NCBI GenBank assembly: GCA_958510825.1
Contig: OY294049.1
Location: forward strand, 7,564,001-7,628,000
Source of the DNA: Brachypterus glaber
Taxonomy: Eukaryota; Arthropoda; Insecta; Coleoptera; Kateretidae
DNA length: 64,000 nucleotides
Direction: 5' to 3'
In this document: in pieces, positions 43,611-55,003 of the stretch
Numbering within the stretch: the stretch's first letter is position 1
Layout: the number at the start of each line of letters is the position of its first letter
The notes under the pieces: generated by a model
Told to the model about the DNA's origin: nothing
The model's input: the letters and a program-made list of their open reading frames with translations, nothing else
The model's database searches: none
Translations under genes and position numbers: made by a program

Positions 43611-43741
43611 TATTATTCCATCAATCTATTTTCTAATCATCGTACAGAGTGATATTGGTAGACTGACAGTTTCGGGCTGCTGGCCCTCTTCAGTACCAAG
43701 AGTCAACTCTGCACGCTGATTAAGAAAACGTTTTTAGACTT
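43611..43741 (-). repeat. 131-bp direct repeat, copy 2 (ribozyme-bearing)
   Basis: Second copy of the repeat at 43257-43387. The arrangement resembles terminal repeats of Penelope-like elements or retrozyme dimers; no RT or GIY-YIG sequence lies nearby. Confidence 0.92.
43641..43715 (-). ncRNA. Hammerhead ribozyme type I, copy 2, complete
   Basis: Minus strand, 5' to 3': stem I strand CGUGCAGAGU, internal loop UGACUC, UUGGUA; conserved core CUGAAGA (43687-43693); stem II GGGC-CAGCA-GCCC; conserved GAAA (43670-43673), whose last A opens stem III; stem III ACU-GUC-AGU; cleavage-site C; then UACCAA, internal loop UAUC, ACUCUGUACG closing stem I. Every invariant hammerhead position is present, all three stems pair, and stem I has the internal loop that in natural type I ribozymes contacts loop II. 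The predicted cut is between 43661 and 43660, after GUC. Family knowledge: short stem III hammerheads occur in Penelope-like elements and animal retrozymes. Confidence 0.88.
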
Positions 43742-44478
43742 ATAAAAAGTCCTTATAATTTATGTGTTGTATTTAAGTAGTTTTGTATTTTAGTGTTAAA
43801 TTTAGAGTTTTTTGTTTTAAATTGTTTTTGTTTCTTTAAGATAAATTAGAAAATAAAAGATTAAAATTTTGGTCTTAGTATTGTAACGTCCGTCATGTAC
43901 CCCGTCATCGCACATTTAATTTTCTCATATACATACATGTACTGTATATTAAACTAAACATAAATAAAATAAAAAAAAATATCTGGTACCAATGCCAATC
44001 ATACTATAATAAAGTTTGAATTTAATCCTCAATCATTTTTTTAATATTCGGGCCAAACATAAAATAGATTTATTCAAGTTCCATTTTTTGTAGCGCCCGT
44101 CATCAAAATTTAAAAAATATAATCTTGTAAACCCTAAATATCAGATAATTATTGTATTTATTATTTTATCCAATACATACAGATAATAAGACAATTACCA
44201 GCTTTATTTTAAATAGATAATCTCAATAATAACCCCAGCGTGGCTTTTACTTTATTGAGTGGATAATTATTTATTTTACCCACTCAACTGTCACAGGTTA
44301 ATTTTCTCATGGGCAATATCTTACTTTACCCACTAGTACCATAAATAACTATTATTTAAGCTCATCTCCACTTTCTATTTTTCATATCAACTTTAATATC
44401 AGTCTTAGTTCTTAAGACTTTTTAAATACTTGATAAAATATTGTACGAATGGTAGTGTCCGTCATTAATGATGACTTA

Positions 44479-45266
44479 TCAGGATTTTGACATAACCTCA
44501 AAAAACACCCGAAAAACTACTGAAACCGCTAAAATCATCTACTCAATACCACTTTCACCCCCTTCATCTAAATTCGTAATTTCGTAACCCCATAATCACC
44601 TCACCTCGGAATACCATTACTTCATAACCTCAAAACCCCGTAACCTCATTAAGTAGAAAAATCTGGTTCGGGAAAACAGAACAATTAAGTGAAATTTTCT
44701 TGTAGAATATAGTAATGAATAAGTAACTGTATAAACATAAAATCCCATCACACCTCCTAACCCCTTCACTCCGTAACCCAATATATTATAACCTCGTAAC
44801 CCCAGCATCCTATTCTGTGGAGAAATCCGGTTCTCAAAATCATAAGAGTTTTATGAGTGAAGTCATGAGTCAAGGTCTACTTCATTATTTTTTTAACCGG
44901 ACTTCTCCACAGAATAGGATAATGGGATTAAGGGGATATAGTATATGGGGTTACGAAGTGAAGGGATTTTGAGGTTATGGTGTTGGGGGATTTTGGGGTT
45001 ATAGAGTTACTTACCTATGACTATGTTCCACAAAAAAAAACTGAAGAATGTTTTCTGTTTTCCTAAACTAGATTTTTCTACTTAATGAGGTTACGGGGTT
45101 TGGAGGTTATGCTGCGGCTATGGTATTATGAGGTTAGGGGATTATGGGTTTCTGGGGTTTTAGAATTAGCAATTTGGGGACAGGGGATGACAGTGGTATG
45201 GCATAGATGATTTTAGAGGTTTCAGTAGTTTTTCGGGTATTTTTTGAGGTTATGTCAAAATCCTGA
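44479..45266. mobile_element. 788-bp palindromic element with TAACCCC-like internal repeats
   Basis: Ends TCAGGATTTTGACATAACCTC and its exact inverse at 45246-45266 begin long, imperfect arms. A second pairing, CATCCTATTCTGTGGAGAA... with its inverse, lies near the centre (44808 and 44892). Both arms are rich in short AACCTC/GTAACCCC words on one side and GGGGTTA/GAGGTTA on the other. Non-coding. Confidence 0.8.
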
Positions 45267-45646
45267 CGTGGGTTAAACGGGTTGCGGATTCAGTTTAAGC
45301 GGGAAAAAATACATAGGAATATCATATTGGAATCCAAGACTCAGAATTTTTTTTGTGGGCCTGTGTAATTAATGCGCTGATTTCTGTCAATGTAGATGAT
45401 TCTTTCATTTATTCAATTTTATTACCCAGTAAAAATTGGACGAAAAAGAGAAGAATAAAACAAAATACTGAAATCAACTGATTTCATTATCTACTAGTAG
45501 GAGATAATTTTATTTTATTTCTTGCATTAAAAACTAAATAGCTTAATAATGTTTTTTCTCAAGCTAGTAGTGAAAAAATAGTATATTCCTATAAATATAT
45601 TCCATTACATACATATCACACCTACAAGATCCTGTAAAAATCTATA

Positions 45647-46352
45647 CAGGGTGCAATTTGAAAACGAGCAGCATTTAATATTTCTTTAACTGATGACACT
45701 ATAAAAATTTGGCGAAACATGTTAATTTACATATTAAGGGGGACAACTTTTAAGCTATTTGTTGTTGTATTACATTCAACCCTCAGACCCCCAAAGCGCC
45801 TACCCCTAATTTTAAATAGCAACCCCAATTCTATCAAAAGAAAATTAAGAAAAAAAATTGAAACATTTTGAAATTTTTGAATTTTTTTTATTGCTTTGCT
45901 AAATGCAATATATCATTTACTGTGAATAGTATGTATGGCTTCTTTTAATTTATAAATTAAATACATTCCGTATAGTATAATTGTAACACTCTTAATGTTA
46001 AAATACCTTTAAATAAAGGTCCATGTAAAGATTATAAACAAATAAACAAATAATAAATATATTCGTGAGGTTAAGTACTTCAGTTTTGACAAAAAATAAA
46101 TAAAAAGAGGTACAACTTATCTAGAATAACATAAGTATTTCAAAAATGGCAAAATAAATGGGGGTTTCTATTTAAAATTTTAGGGGTAGGTACCCAGGGG
46201 GTCAGGGGGTTGAATGTAATTCAACAACAAATAGTTCAAAAGTTGTCCTCCTTGATATGTAAATTGATGTGTTTCGCCAAATTTTCATAGTGTACCTAAT
46301 CACTAATCAGTTAAAGAAGTATTAAATTCTGCTCGTTTTCAAATTGTCACCG
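45647..46352. mobile_element. 706-bp foldback MITE, CAGGGTGCAATTTG ends
   Basis: CAGGGTGCAATTTGAAAACGA and its near complement are flanked by TA (45645 and 46353). The arms pair for about 200 bp, including CAACAACAAATAG and GGGGGTCTG/CAGACCCCC-type blocks. A LINE 3' end occupies the centre (45930-46060). End type is shared with 17557-18024. Confidence 0.8.
45930..46060 (+). mobile_element. LINE 3' end nested inside foldback MITE
   Basis: ACCTTTAAATAAAGGTCCATGTA followed by an AAACAAATAA-type tail, the same terminus as 42700-42808. Confidence 0.55.
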
Positions 46353-46480
46353 TATAGGTTTTTAAATGTTATTGACTCAATAATATTGAGGGTGATTTTT
46401 ACATAGTAGCTACTAGGGTTGCTAACCGAGGGGCAAGCCACTCTTCATTTGCCATAATATCCCCTTTTACATTACGCTTC

Positions 46481-46745
46481 ATGGGAGATTTAGCTCAGCG
46501 GTCAATGGCATCGATATAGCCTGACACTGATCTAATGATCGTGAGTTCAAACCTCACTGGCGCCGATTACCTTTTTCAGTTAATTAATAATTGAAATTTG
46601 GTGAAGGCGTACTCCCTAGATATATTGGTTCGAAAGTCAATTAAAGCCGGTGGTTCCCTCTACTACTAGCCCACACAAGTCCTGGACTTAGAGGATGCTT
46701 AATTAAGTAGAATAGTACGAGGTTAAAAACAAACATAAACATAAA
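46481..46745 (+). mobile_element. tRNA-derived SINE, copy 3 (uninterrupted)
   Basis: A box TTTAGCTCAGCGGTCAATGGC, B box GAGTTCAAACCTC, GGCGCCGATTACC, then the same body as copies 1 and 2, ending AATAGTACGAGGTTAAAAAC with an AAACATAAAC tail. It serves as the intact reference for the interruptions at 30719-32035. Confidence 0.88.
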
Positions 46746-46751
46746 CATTAA

Positions 46752-46893
46752 TCAATATCGTCCATATCGCCTCGAGATCGCCAGATATCGCCTCGAGTTC
46801 GCCCATCTCCTCGAGATCGCCCATCGCCTCGAGATCGCCCGATATCGCCTCGATATCGCTTCGATATCGCCCCCGATATCACCTTATATCGCC
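46752..46893. repeat. Minisatellite built on GATATCGCCTCGA
   Basis: About nine degenerate units of TATCGCCTCGAGATCGCC immediately after the SINE tail. It is much richer in CG than its surroundings and would encode an RSRGD-type peptide repeat by chance. Confidence 0.85.
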
Positions 46894-47617
46894 TCTCAAA
46901 GGAACAAAAACCGCCCATCATTGCCAACTCTGACTCATTAAAATAAAGGATATACATCTCTAAAAAAGGAAAAACGAAACCATTTTGTTTTAGTATTTTT
47001 TTTTTGTATCAAATTATTAAACAACCATAACAGTTTTAGGACACTAAATACCCTTAGCAAATGTAGATACTGGTATACTTAAGAAGTAGGAAAACTATGA
47101 AAATTTTTTTCATTTTATTGTAGCATTTTTAAAAAATAAAGTGCAATTTGTTATCACAGGCGAAATTTTTCCTCTTTTTTTTATAATTTTAGATTCTTCT
47201 GTAATGGCCACTATTTGTTGATCCATATTGAGATCAATCGTAAATTAAAAGGATATTAAGCGTCCTTTAAGCATTTTATAAAGGACAAAGGACAGAAGTA
47301 GAAAATATAGGACGGTTGGCAAACCTAGTAGCTACTATTAAAGTTAATGGAAAAGCGTAGCTCTAATTTTATGAGACAAATGGATGATTAGCAAGCAATA
47401 AACAAAGAGTAAAAATGAAAACTCGTTTATTGTATTTTCCAGGAAAATTCGAAGACAGCAAAATTAAACTTTAAGTAGACAGGTACTACATTGTAGTAAA
47501 TACAATGTTGGGGTGGGATTTAGGCCAAATCATATAACTAGAAATAACGAAAATATAAGGAAGAGAATTAGACTTATCCCCTTACATCATACTTATGAAA
47601 AAGCTAATACTTTTATA

Positions 47618-48041
47618 CACGGAAAAAAAAATTATAGCTAGGAGCGCTATAACACACATACCAAGCAAATTATAATCGCTTATTATATAAATACAAGGCT
47701 TTCTCTTACAATTATGGCAGTCAGTGTAAAAATTTATATGAAATACTTTAATTCTTTAGTGAATAATAAAATATAACAAATAGTATGGCATTTATAGCTT
47801 AAATAGATTTAATTATTGTCCGTGCTAATAATTTTTATAATATAATAAAATTTCTGTAAATTTATAATAGTGCCTGTAATAAATATAATCGTATCTGTAA
47901 TATATATAATCGTTTCCAATTTATTTTTAACATTATTAGTTATTGTGTCCCTTATAATCTATAGCTTAAATCACTATAATTTGCCACTGTTACCAAATAT
48001 CTTATAATGTATAGCGCAGAGCCCACTAATTTCTTTCCGTG
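47618..48041. mobile_element. 424-bp TIR element, CACGGAAA ends, TA target
   Basis: CACGGAAAAAAAAATTATAG at left, inverse of CACGGAAAGAAATTAGTGGG at right, with TA on each side and an inner TATAGCGC block. Non-coding. Confidence 0.65.
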
Positions 48042-48044
48042 TAA

Positions 48045-49165
48045 TATACAAAATAAACAGAAAAATAGCACAATGGGAAAAAATAATCGGATTCGATTTT
48101 ATAACTTTCGTCTGTATTATTAGTAATGTTTTTATTATTTTTTGTTATTTTACTAAAGTTGTTAATTTAACCCTTAGCTACAGACACCGTGTAGATTTAA
48201 CGCCTGATAATATGCAATATTTCTCGCCACTCCGACTAACTGCGGCTTTCCGCGTCTCAGTACCCTTTGGACATTCAGTCCTAAATCCAAGCGAAGAGGG
48301 TGGTATGTTGCACAGTGATTTTTCACGTGTTCATTTAAAATTTGGCGGCGTAAAAAATTCCACATTTCTCAGACATGATGTCTGTAAGTACGAAATAAGA
48401 AAAACAATAGGGTTTACGCATTGCAAAAAAAATACAGAGCTTGTCAAAAGTCCGCTCCCTAACCTTTAACTTTTGAACGGCTTAAGATATTAACTTAAGT
48501 GTATATTTGCTATGCTTAGGGGGCAGAATGGAGACAGGGGGCAACGGGTATATTTTTTAAATGGAAAGGGGGGTCGTGGGATACATCATTTTAAAGCTTA
48601 TAAATTCTCTATTCGACTGTATATTTTTTTTAATTTTTTAAACCTTTTTTACGTTATTTATTTTTCTATTTTTTTTTTTTGCTAAAAAATGCGATTTTTT
48701 TTGTATATTATGTTTTTATAATATTATGTTTATGTTGTTTATTTATGATTTAGTTTTTAATTTTATCTTATAATTTTTTTTTTCTCTTTCCACCAAGTTA
48801 TTTAAATAAATGTTCGTAACAAGTCAAAATTAACAGAATCCAGAGTATTTTAAAAATAGAGGTGCCAAAAATGCTTAAAAAAATATTTTTTTAAATATTT
48901 TCTTAATAAAATATGATTTTTATACATAAAAAAGTTGCTCTTTGTTTCACGCTCTGAGCATCAAAAATAGCAACAATATAATAGTTAATATATTAATATA
49001 GGTATATTAATTAATATATTAATGAGATAATTAATTTATATTTTATTTTCAGTTTAAATTTTGCTATACTTTATTTATATGATTAGGGCTAGTTATTATA
49101 ATAATCTTAATTGCAATATAAAATATTAATAATAATTACCATTACATAATATTATATTATAATAT
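48045..49165. other. No recognisable gene
   Basis: AT-rich DNA including T-rich runs near 48620-48800. The ORF at 48212-48469 has no recognisable domain. Confidence 0.4.
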
Positions 49166-49180
49166 TGATATTGATATACA

Positions 49181-49471
49181 TGGAATAATCATATTGTCAT
49201 AGTTTGTAAAAAACTAAATAGCGCATATTTTGGTATTGTTAAGTTAAAAAATGATTTGAGAGAATCCGGTATACTCAATATGTATTTTGCCTTAGCCTAT
49301 TCCCACTTATCATATAATATAATGTGTTGGAGTAAGGCTACTGAAATTGACAGAGTGTTTAAAGGACAAAAGCGACTAATTAGGATGATGTTTAATAAGC
49401 CTTACAGAGACACTTGCAGAGAATTATTTAGGGAAAAGCAATTGTTTACGGTTACGAATATATTTGTATAA
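49181..49471 (+). pseudogene. LINE A RT C-terminal fragment
   Basis: The frame starts at WNNHI, then VCKKLNSAYFGIVKLKN, ALAYSHLSYNIMCWSKA and FKGQKRLIRMMFNKPYRDTC: the region after the RT palm in Jockey/CR1-type LINEs, where KKL.....L and QKR.IR are conserved. The fragment lacks the catalytic FADD box and ends at the inserted LINE B. Confidence 0.75.
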
Positions 49472-50640
49472 TAATAATAATAATAATATAATAATAATAT
49501 ATTTATTCACCATGCGTACAGTTGTACATGTGGTAAGTCAATGAGTATAAGTTTATAATAATACATTATATTAAATTGACAGGTCTACGCCCGTAAGTCA
49601 TTAAAAATATTGTATTACGAAAAATATTTGCCTAAGTATAAAAATAAGAATAAATATAAAAAATAAATAATTATAAAATTATAAAATATACCAATCTTTG
49701 CACGCATGGAACTCTTTCAAACTATAAATAAAAGAAGTGATTTTATTTTTTGTTTAAATCTCTTACTACAATTTATATTTTTTATAAAATCTGGTAGGGA
49801 ATTATACAGGGAAATACAGTTATATTTTTGTGATTTTTTAAATAAGGCAGTTTTGTGCTTGGAAATGAGCAGTAGTTTACCTTGTCTTGTGTCGCGATTA
49901 TCGCCATGTCTTAAAAATAGGTAAAAATTATTTTTCATAAAACATACACATGTTAAAATATACACAGATATCACAGTTAAAATTCGTTTTGATTTAAAAA
50001 TATCTCTACAACTGACAGTAGGCTATAGGTTAAAAATTAGTCATAATAACCTTTTTTGCAAGATAAAAACTCTAGATGCTTCAGATGCTGAGACCCAGCC
50101 TAAAATATTAAATGATATATGAGAATTTGCAAGAGCAAAGTATACATTTAGAAGTCCGGTAGTGTCAAGTACATTTTTAAGTTTAAGGATTGCAAAATAT
50201 GCGCTGTTTAGTTTCTTAACAATATTTTCGACTTGGAAACCCATTTTAAATTACTATCTAAGGTGGTACCTAAAAATTTGGATTTAAAGGAGAAATTTGT
50301 AATTAGATCCAAATTGAAAGGGGGTTTGACATTGTAGTACTTGATGGTAACTGTTTTTGATACATTTAAAATTAGTTTGTTACGTTCACACCAAGACGAA
50401 AACTCGTTAATTACACAAGGCCTTTTGATATAAACATAGGCAGGTCGTTAATATATAGTAAATTGGCCCAAGTATGGTTCCTTGCGGTACTCCAAAGAGT
50501 ATATTTAAAAAATCTGAAAATACTCCATCCAATAAAACACTTATTGAACGTCCTTGCAGATATGAACATATCCAAATAATTATATTTTTAGGGATATGCA
50601 TGTATCTTATCTTAGTCGCTAGAAAATCTGGTTTAAGGGT
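49472..50640 (-). mobile_element. LINE B, related family, nested in LINE A
   Basis: Minus-strand RT pieces at 50407-50601 (GVPQGTILGPI), ~50245-50400 (INEFSSWCERNKLILN), 50041-50244 (VENIVKKLNSAYFAILKLKN) and 49717-49974 (HGDNRDTRQGKL, KTALFKKSQKYNCISLYNSLP). Stops and a deletion including the FADD box separate them. The 3' end is GGTGAATAAATATA plus a TTATTA-rich tail at 49472-49500. TGTAT occurs at both junctions as a likely target duplication. Confidence 0.75.
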
Positions 50641-50688
50641 ATGTATTTAAGTTTGTTTTATTTGTGAGGAGTTAATTTAATATTTTTT

Positions 50689-50874
50689 TTGCTAAATTCA
50701 GATGTACATTATTATAGTACGAGACAACGACATAACCTTAGAGTTCCCAGACATAAAAACTCTTTTTTCAAAAAATCGCCTTCATATTGTTGCCTTACTT
50801 TTTACAATAAATTTCCAATGGAGATTTCTCCCGTTAGATTAGACAGGGACAAAAGTTTTTCCCAAAAAGGATAG
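50689..50874 (+). pseudogene. LINE A fragment after LINE B insertion
   Basis: Reads YSTRQRHNLRVPRHKNSFFKKSPSYC then FYNKFPMEIS, the C-terminal LINE motif (Y.TR.....P.H....F.KS...Y......N.LP). It parallels LINE B's own 49717-49974 piece. The true LINE sequence then breaks at a hairpin insertion. Confidence 0.7.
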
Positions 50875-50884
50875 AAGACATACA

Positions 50885-51166
50885 TACACTTCCACTTCCA
50901 CCCAACCAAACAAATTCTGTATTTGTTCTTTGTTGAAGAAATACAATATTTACTTGGCCGGGCGAAAAGTGTAACTATATTATTTTTAAAAAAGAAACTA
51001 CTGGCGTCATCTAAATTTTAGTAGAATTATCTTATTCTACAGATTCACATTAGCTATGTTCGTTCGTGCCGCTCACTGCTACACTTTCCGGCCAACCAAA
51101 TAAATACTGTATTTGTTGTATGAAAAACAAATACAGTATTTATTTGGTTGGCTGGAAAGTGTAGCA
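50885..51166. mobile_element. Hairpin-ended insert (MITE) in LINE A
   Basis: Right end: arms 51077-51117 and 51126-51166 form a 41-bp stem with one mismatch and an 8-base loop. Left end: 50892-50972 is a diverged version of the same hairpin. LINE A coding resumes at ~51200 with VEISIELRNIANYNLFKKC. Exact borders were not resolved. Confidence 0.65.
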
Positions 51167-51194
51167 CAAATGAGATAGAGATAGGGTAGACATC

Positions 51195-51325
51195 TTTTGT
51201 TTCATAATTCTAGTTGTAGAGATCTCCATTGAGTTAAGAAACATAGCAAACTATAATTTGTTTAAAAAGTGTGTAAAAGCATATCTCATTAATAAAGTTT
51301 TTTACTCAATTAATGAATTTTTGAC
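51195..51325 (+). pseudogene. LINE A extreme C-terminal fragment
   Basis: IELRNIANYNLFKKCVKAYLINKVFYSINEF then a stop, matching the usual end of Jockey/CR1 polyproteins (K..L...L......YS..E). The MEIS/VEIS pair at the two junctions is a possible target duplication. Confidence 0.6.
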
Positions 51326-51724
51326 TTAAAACTAGTGTTGTTGTATTTCTTTATGTTTTTTTTATTATTCTAATTTATATAATATTATTGTATTGTAGTT
51401 TATTTATTTATATTTTAAACATTATTATTATATACTTTTGTCTTGTAACAGGGTGAGGTGAGGTCGTGCATTTCTTTAAAATTGCGTTAAAAAGATCAAC
51501 GCACAGTGATATCAAATATGACTTGACTTTTCTTATGTTTTTTTTTATTTTTTTTTTGTCATGATTGCTCATAATTTGATCAAAAAAATGTTGCACGGGT
51601 CCGCCAAATTCCTAATGATCTCTTTTATATGTATATGTACCTTTTTTTTAACTGACTTACCATACGTACTTCGTGTATCATTTAATGGTGTAATAAATTA
51701 TTTATTTATTTATTTATTTTATAT

Positions 51725-52230
51725 CAATGTTAAAACTCATTATTTCCATTAAAAAAAGTGTTAATGGTATTTTTAAAATCATTTTATAAAATGATTTTAA
51801 AACTACCGTTAAATTAAAAAAATGGCATAATGCCTTTTAATAAGTTACTCACCACATACAATAGATATATTTGCTATAGTGATTAAATTTAATAATAAAT
51901 ATAACAATTTGGTTAATGTATAAATCTGCTTTTGTTCAATAACAAATAATCTGATTTAGAATGGTAGGAATTATTTAATTTCCCTTGTGGTTTGTAATTA
52001 TCAACCTATAATGTTAAATTATATTTCTGATTTATTGTTAGGGGAAGGTAGCCTATATCGTACCGGTCCGCAAATCGTACTTTTTTAATTTCTCTAACTT
52101 CGAAAACATTTTTGAGACAACTTGTGACTTTCAATAATAGCTAGCTTGGAGACATAACACAATTTGGTCGTTGTAAATTAACCTGAAGGTATAGATAAGG
52201 TAGGTGAAAAAAATTGCCTAAACTGATGTA
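51725..52230. other. No recognisable gene
   Basis: AT-rich DNA with an imperfect ATTTTAAAATCATTTTATAAAATGATTTTAAAA-type palindrome near 51770-51805 and nothing else assignable. Confidence 0.4.
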
Positions 52231-52234
52231 TGTA

Positions 52235-52657
52235 CACTGAAAAAAAGGATCCTTTGCGGTAATGACATATGAAATTAGGCCAAATGCCTCGCACTCTTGA
52301 ATACGTCCAACAGCGCCTTCTTTTAACATGAAAATATAATTCACTTGCCAAGATCTTTCTGATTCTTTAACTTAAATTTTTTTGATCTTGTGTAAAAAGC
52401 AAGTGGTCTTATCTCAAAAGAAAAATTCTTGGGCCAAAGTATTTAAAATTATTAAATTTTTAACAATCCTAAAACAAGATAAATGGTTTTTGCCTCAAAA
52501 GCGCCAGGTCCAAGAGAATTTTAAAAATAATTCAAAAGCGACACTTTTCTTGGGACAAGATAAATACTTTTGTTCGAAGATACACATCTTTTAAGCTAAA
52601 AGAATAACTGCCAAGAGTGTTGACTACTTTGAGCCAAGAACGTCATTTTTTTCAGTG
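52235..52657. mobile_element. 423-bp TIR element, CACTGAAAAAAA ends, TA target
   Basis: CACTGAAAAAAA at left and TTTTTTTCAGTG at right, flanked by TA. Inside, CTTGGGACAAGATAAATAC and similar lines repeat in a loose tandem. The gypsy LTR begins 43 bp downstream. Ends of this type are frequent in insect Tc1/mariner-derived MITEs. Confidence 0.7.
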
Positions 52658-52695
52658 TATCTGCAAGTTTTTCTAAGGATATTTCTCTTCAGTGA

Positions 52696-52699
52696 GTAC
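52696..52699. repeat. 4-bp target duplication of gypsy element, left
   Basis: GTAC, repeated at 62953-62956. Confidence 0.9.
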
Positions 52700-55003
52700 T
52701 GTACCGCGTTTTCCTGTCTAGAATAAGTAAAAACTAAAAAATTATCAGGCGCTGCCCTGGTTACTTATTATAGAAAAGAAAATGTACGGTTGCGATCGGC
52801 TAACTGGCATCAGTACGGGCACAGGGGTTCATGGATTAAAAATTATGATAATAAGCTTAGTTTAACACCTTGGGCGCCAGAATCTTGTAAACATACATGT
52901 GCTTGGCAGTTTATGTGTTAAGATTCAAACACATAAAAAATAATGTACTAGAATATTAATTATCTTTTACAGCATGAGTAAACCTGAAAAATAACTATGA
53001 TTTGAATAGATTTGTATATCTTGTGTTGATTATAATTTAAACAAAAACTCAAATATGTGCTGTTACAATGTTTATTTAAAATGACAAGTAGACAACTTTA
53101 ATTAATCATATTAATTAAAATAAAATTATAAATTACCAAAAGTATGGTGAAAAGACCCCATTGCGAAATATAAAAAAAAATGTGGTGAACTACCCTATTG
53201 CAAAAATGTTAAAATATGTATACCAAAATTATTATGGTGAATAACCTAAATAAAAACAGTAATATAAGGTATGTGTTAATAAGTGAAAAATAGTAATCTA
53301 GGCGTACGGCCCAAAGTTGCAACTTTGTTTACAAACCAACCTAGAATATTCATAATAAAATAGAGCACCTTAATAAATATTAAAATTTGAGAACTTGGAT
53401 ATTTTACCAAAAATAAATATAGTAAACCGCATTTTCATTATTTACACTAAAACTATAAAAACCTGTTAATTAAAGTTGTCCCTGGAACGACCAAATACGT
53501 TGTCCCACTCCCTGATGATGTACGTCACTGTGCAGAACATTTCCTTGTCCTTGCCTTGAGAACTCCTTACAAATTTGAACACGTTTGAAACTCAAACGCT
53601 TGAGGATCCATTGAAACGTTTGTAAACCTCTTGGCTTAAAAACGGTACTGCAATTTACTGAACATCTTGAAAAATCTTGAAAACTCTTGAAAACTAAAGT
53701 GGCAAATTGAAGAACACCTCAATGAAAATTGAAGTTAAAGTTGAAATGGAAAGCTTCGCCATCGATACTCGTAAAATTTGAGATAACGGTAACGTTGTAA
53801 AATATAAAAGCTTCACCAACAATATTCATAAAATTTGGGATAGAGGTATCGTCAAAACATTCGAAGAACGTTAGAACAGAAATGGAAAAGCTTCACCAAC
53901 AATCTAGAAAGAAAGAACAGCGACTTTAGAACTCAGCCATCGATATGAAAAATCGAAATCCGTAATTAGATTTAAAATAAACTTACCCAGTCCAAAACTG
54001 AATTAATTGGAGCAGTAAGTGCTGAATACTAGAATACTCTGCAGCCTGAAGCCTTCATCTGTACGCCTCTAATGAAAATAAAGAAAACAACGTGTTAAAC
54101 ACTTGTAACTTAGGTAACCAAAAAGCGACTTACTTTGAAAGATGAATATTGTGGAATTTCCATTAAAACTGCTTGAACTAATTACGTAGGATTATACTAC
54201 ACTTCATTACAAACTTATTGCAACATTTTTACACAAACATAAACCACGGATGGTTTCACAGAAATCAGATTCTGATTTTACGACCTGAACGCCATTGCTT
54301 GTCGTTTTGAAAAAGAACGCCACTCCCTTCAACTCCGGCAAGGTACAAAACTCCCCCCGTGGCGAAACTTGGAACTACGAACAACAAATCGATTTTGAGG
54401 GTAGGCAACACAAAAAACATCTATTCATAATCCCCATAATACTTGAAAATAAAGAAAAAGAATACTCTAAATAAGTTTAAAATGCCTAGCCATACATCTA
54501 ACAATCGTTTCATATGGTTTAAGAAATGATACGACGAAAATAAACCAACTTGAAGTCATCAGCTGACCATGCAATGCATACTGTATACCTGAATGCGGGT
54601 AGAAGTAAAACTAACCTCAAAATTAGGTAAACAATCTTTGATAATGATTTTATCCGACTTCCAGAAGCTTTAGCTGTGATTAAAAAGGTAAGACTAGCTG
54701 AAAAACATCAGTAGCTAACTCAAGTACTGAATGTAGTAGCTTACTAGACGTTTGTTATTATATTTTAGGCTATCAAAAGTAAACACCAAAAATAAGACAA
54801 ATTCTGTAATAAAAGAAAAATGACCCAGCAAATGGAATCAAGGACCATCGCAAGACTTCCACAAGACCATACAATAAGTCTGTACTCAATCTTATATGTG
54901 CAAATAGAAAGAAATACTAACTTCTGAAAAAATGGTAACATCGTATGATTACGTGACACAGATCAGGTAATCTTTAAAAACAGTGGCAGTCATAACTGCT
55001 ACA
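52700..55003 (-). repeat. Gypsy element LTR (3' LTR)
   Basis: 2,304 bp, TGTACCGCG...CTGCTACA on the plus strand. It includes three AAGCTTCRCCA-headed subrepeats at 53751, 53808 and 53887. A 64-codon ORF at 54765-54959 is duplicated in the other LTR only because the LTRs are identical there; no domain is seen. Confidence 0.95.

Larger units (their letters stand above)
49170..51720 (+). mobile_element. Jockey/CR1-like LINE A, 5'-truncated and interrupted
   Basis: Pieces of the C-terminal RT region on the plus strand lie at 49181-49471, 50645-50875 and 51195-51325, followed by a ~400-bp 3' region ending in (TTTA)n near 51720. LINE B (49472-50640) splits the first two pieces and a hairpin-bearing insert splits the last two. 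The reading resumes in frame across LINE B if one copy of a short TGTAT repeat is removed. Confidence 0.75.

Noticed and set aside
54765..54959. LTR-encoded 64-aa protein (also 62714-62908)
   Set aside because: Its duplication merely reflects LTR identity; there is no domain, and it runs within untranslated LTR sequence.
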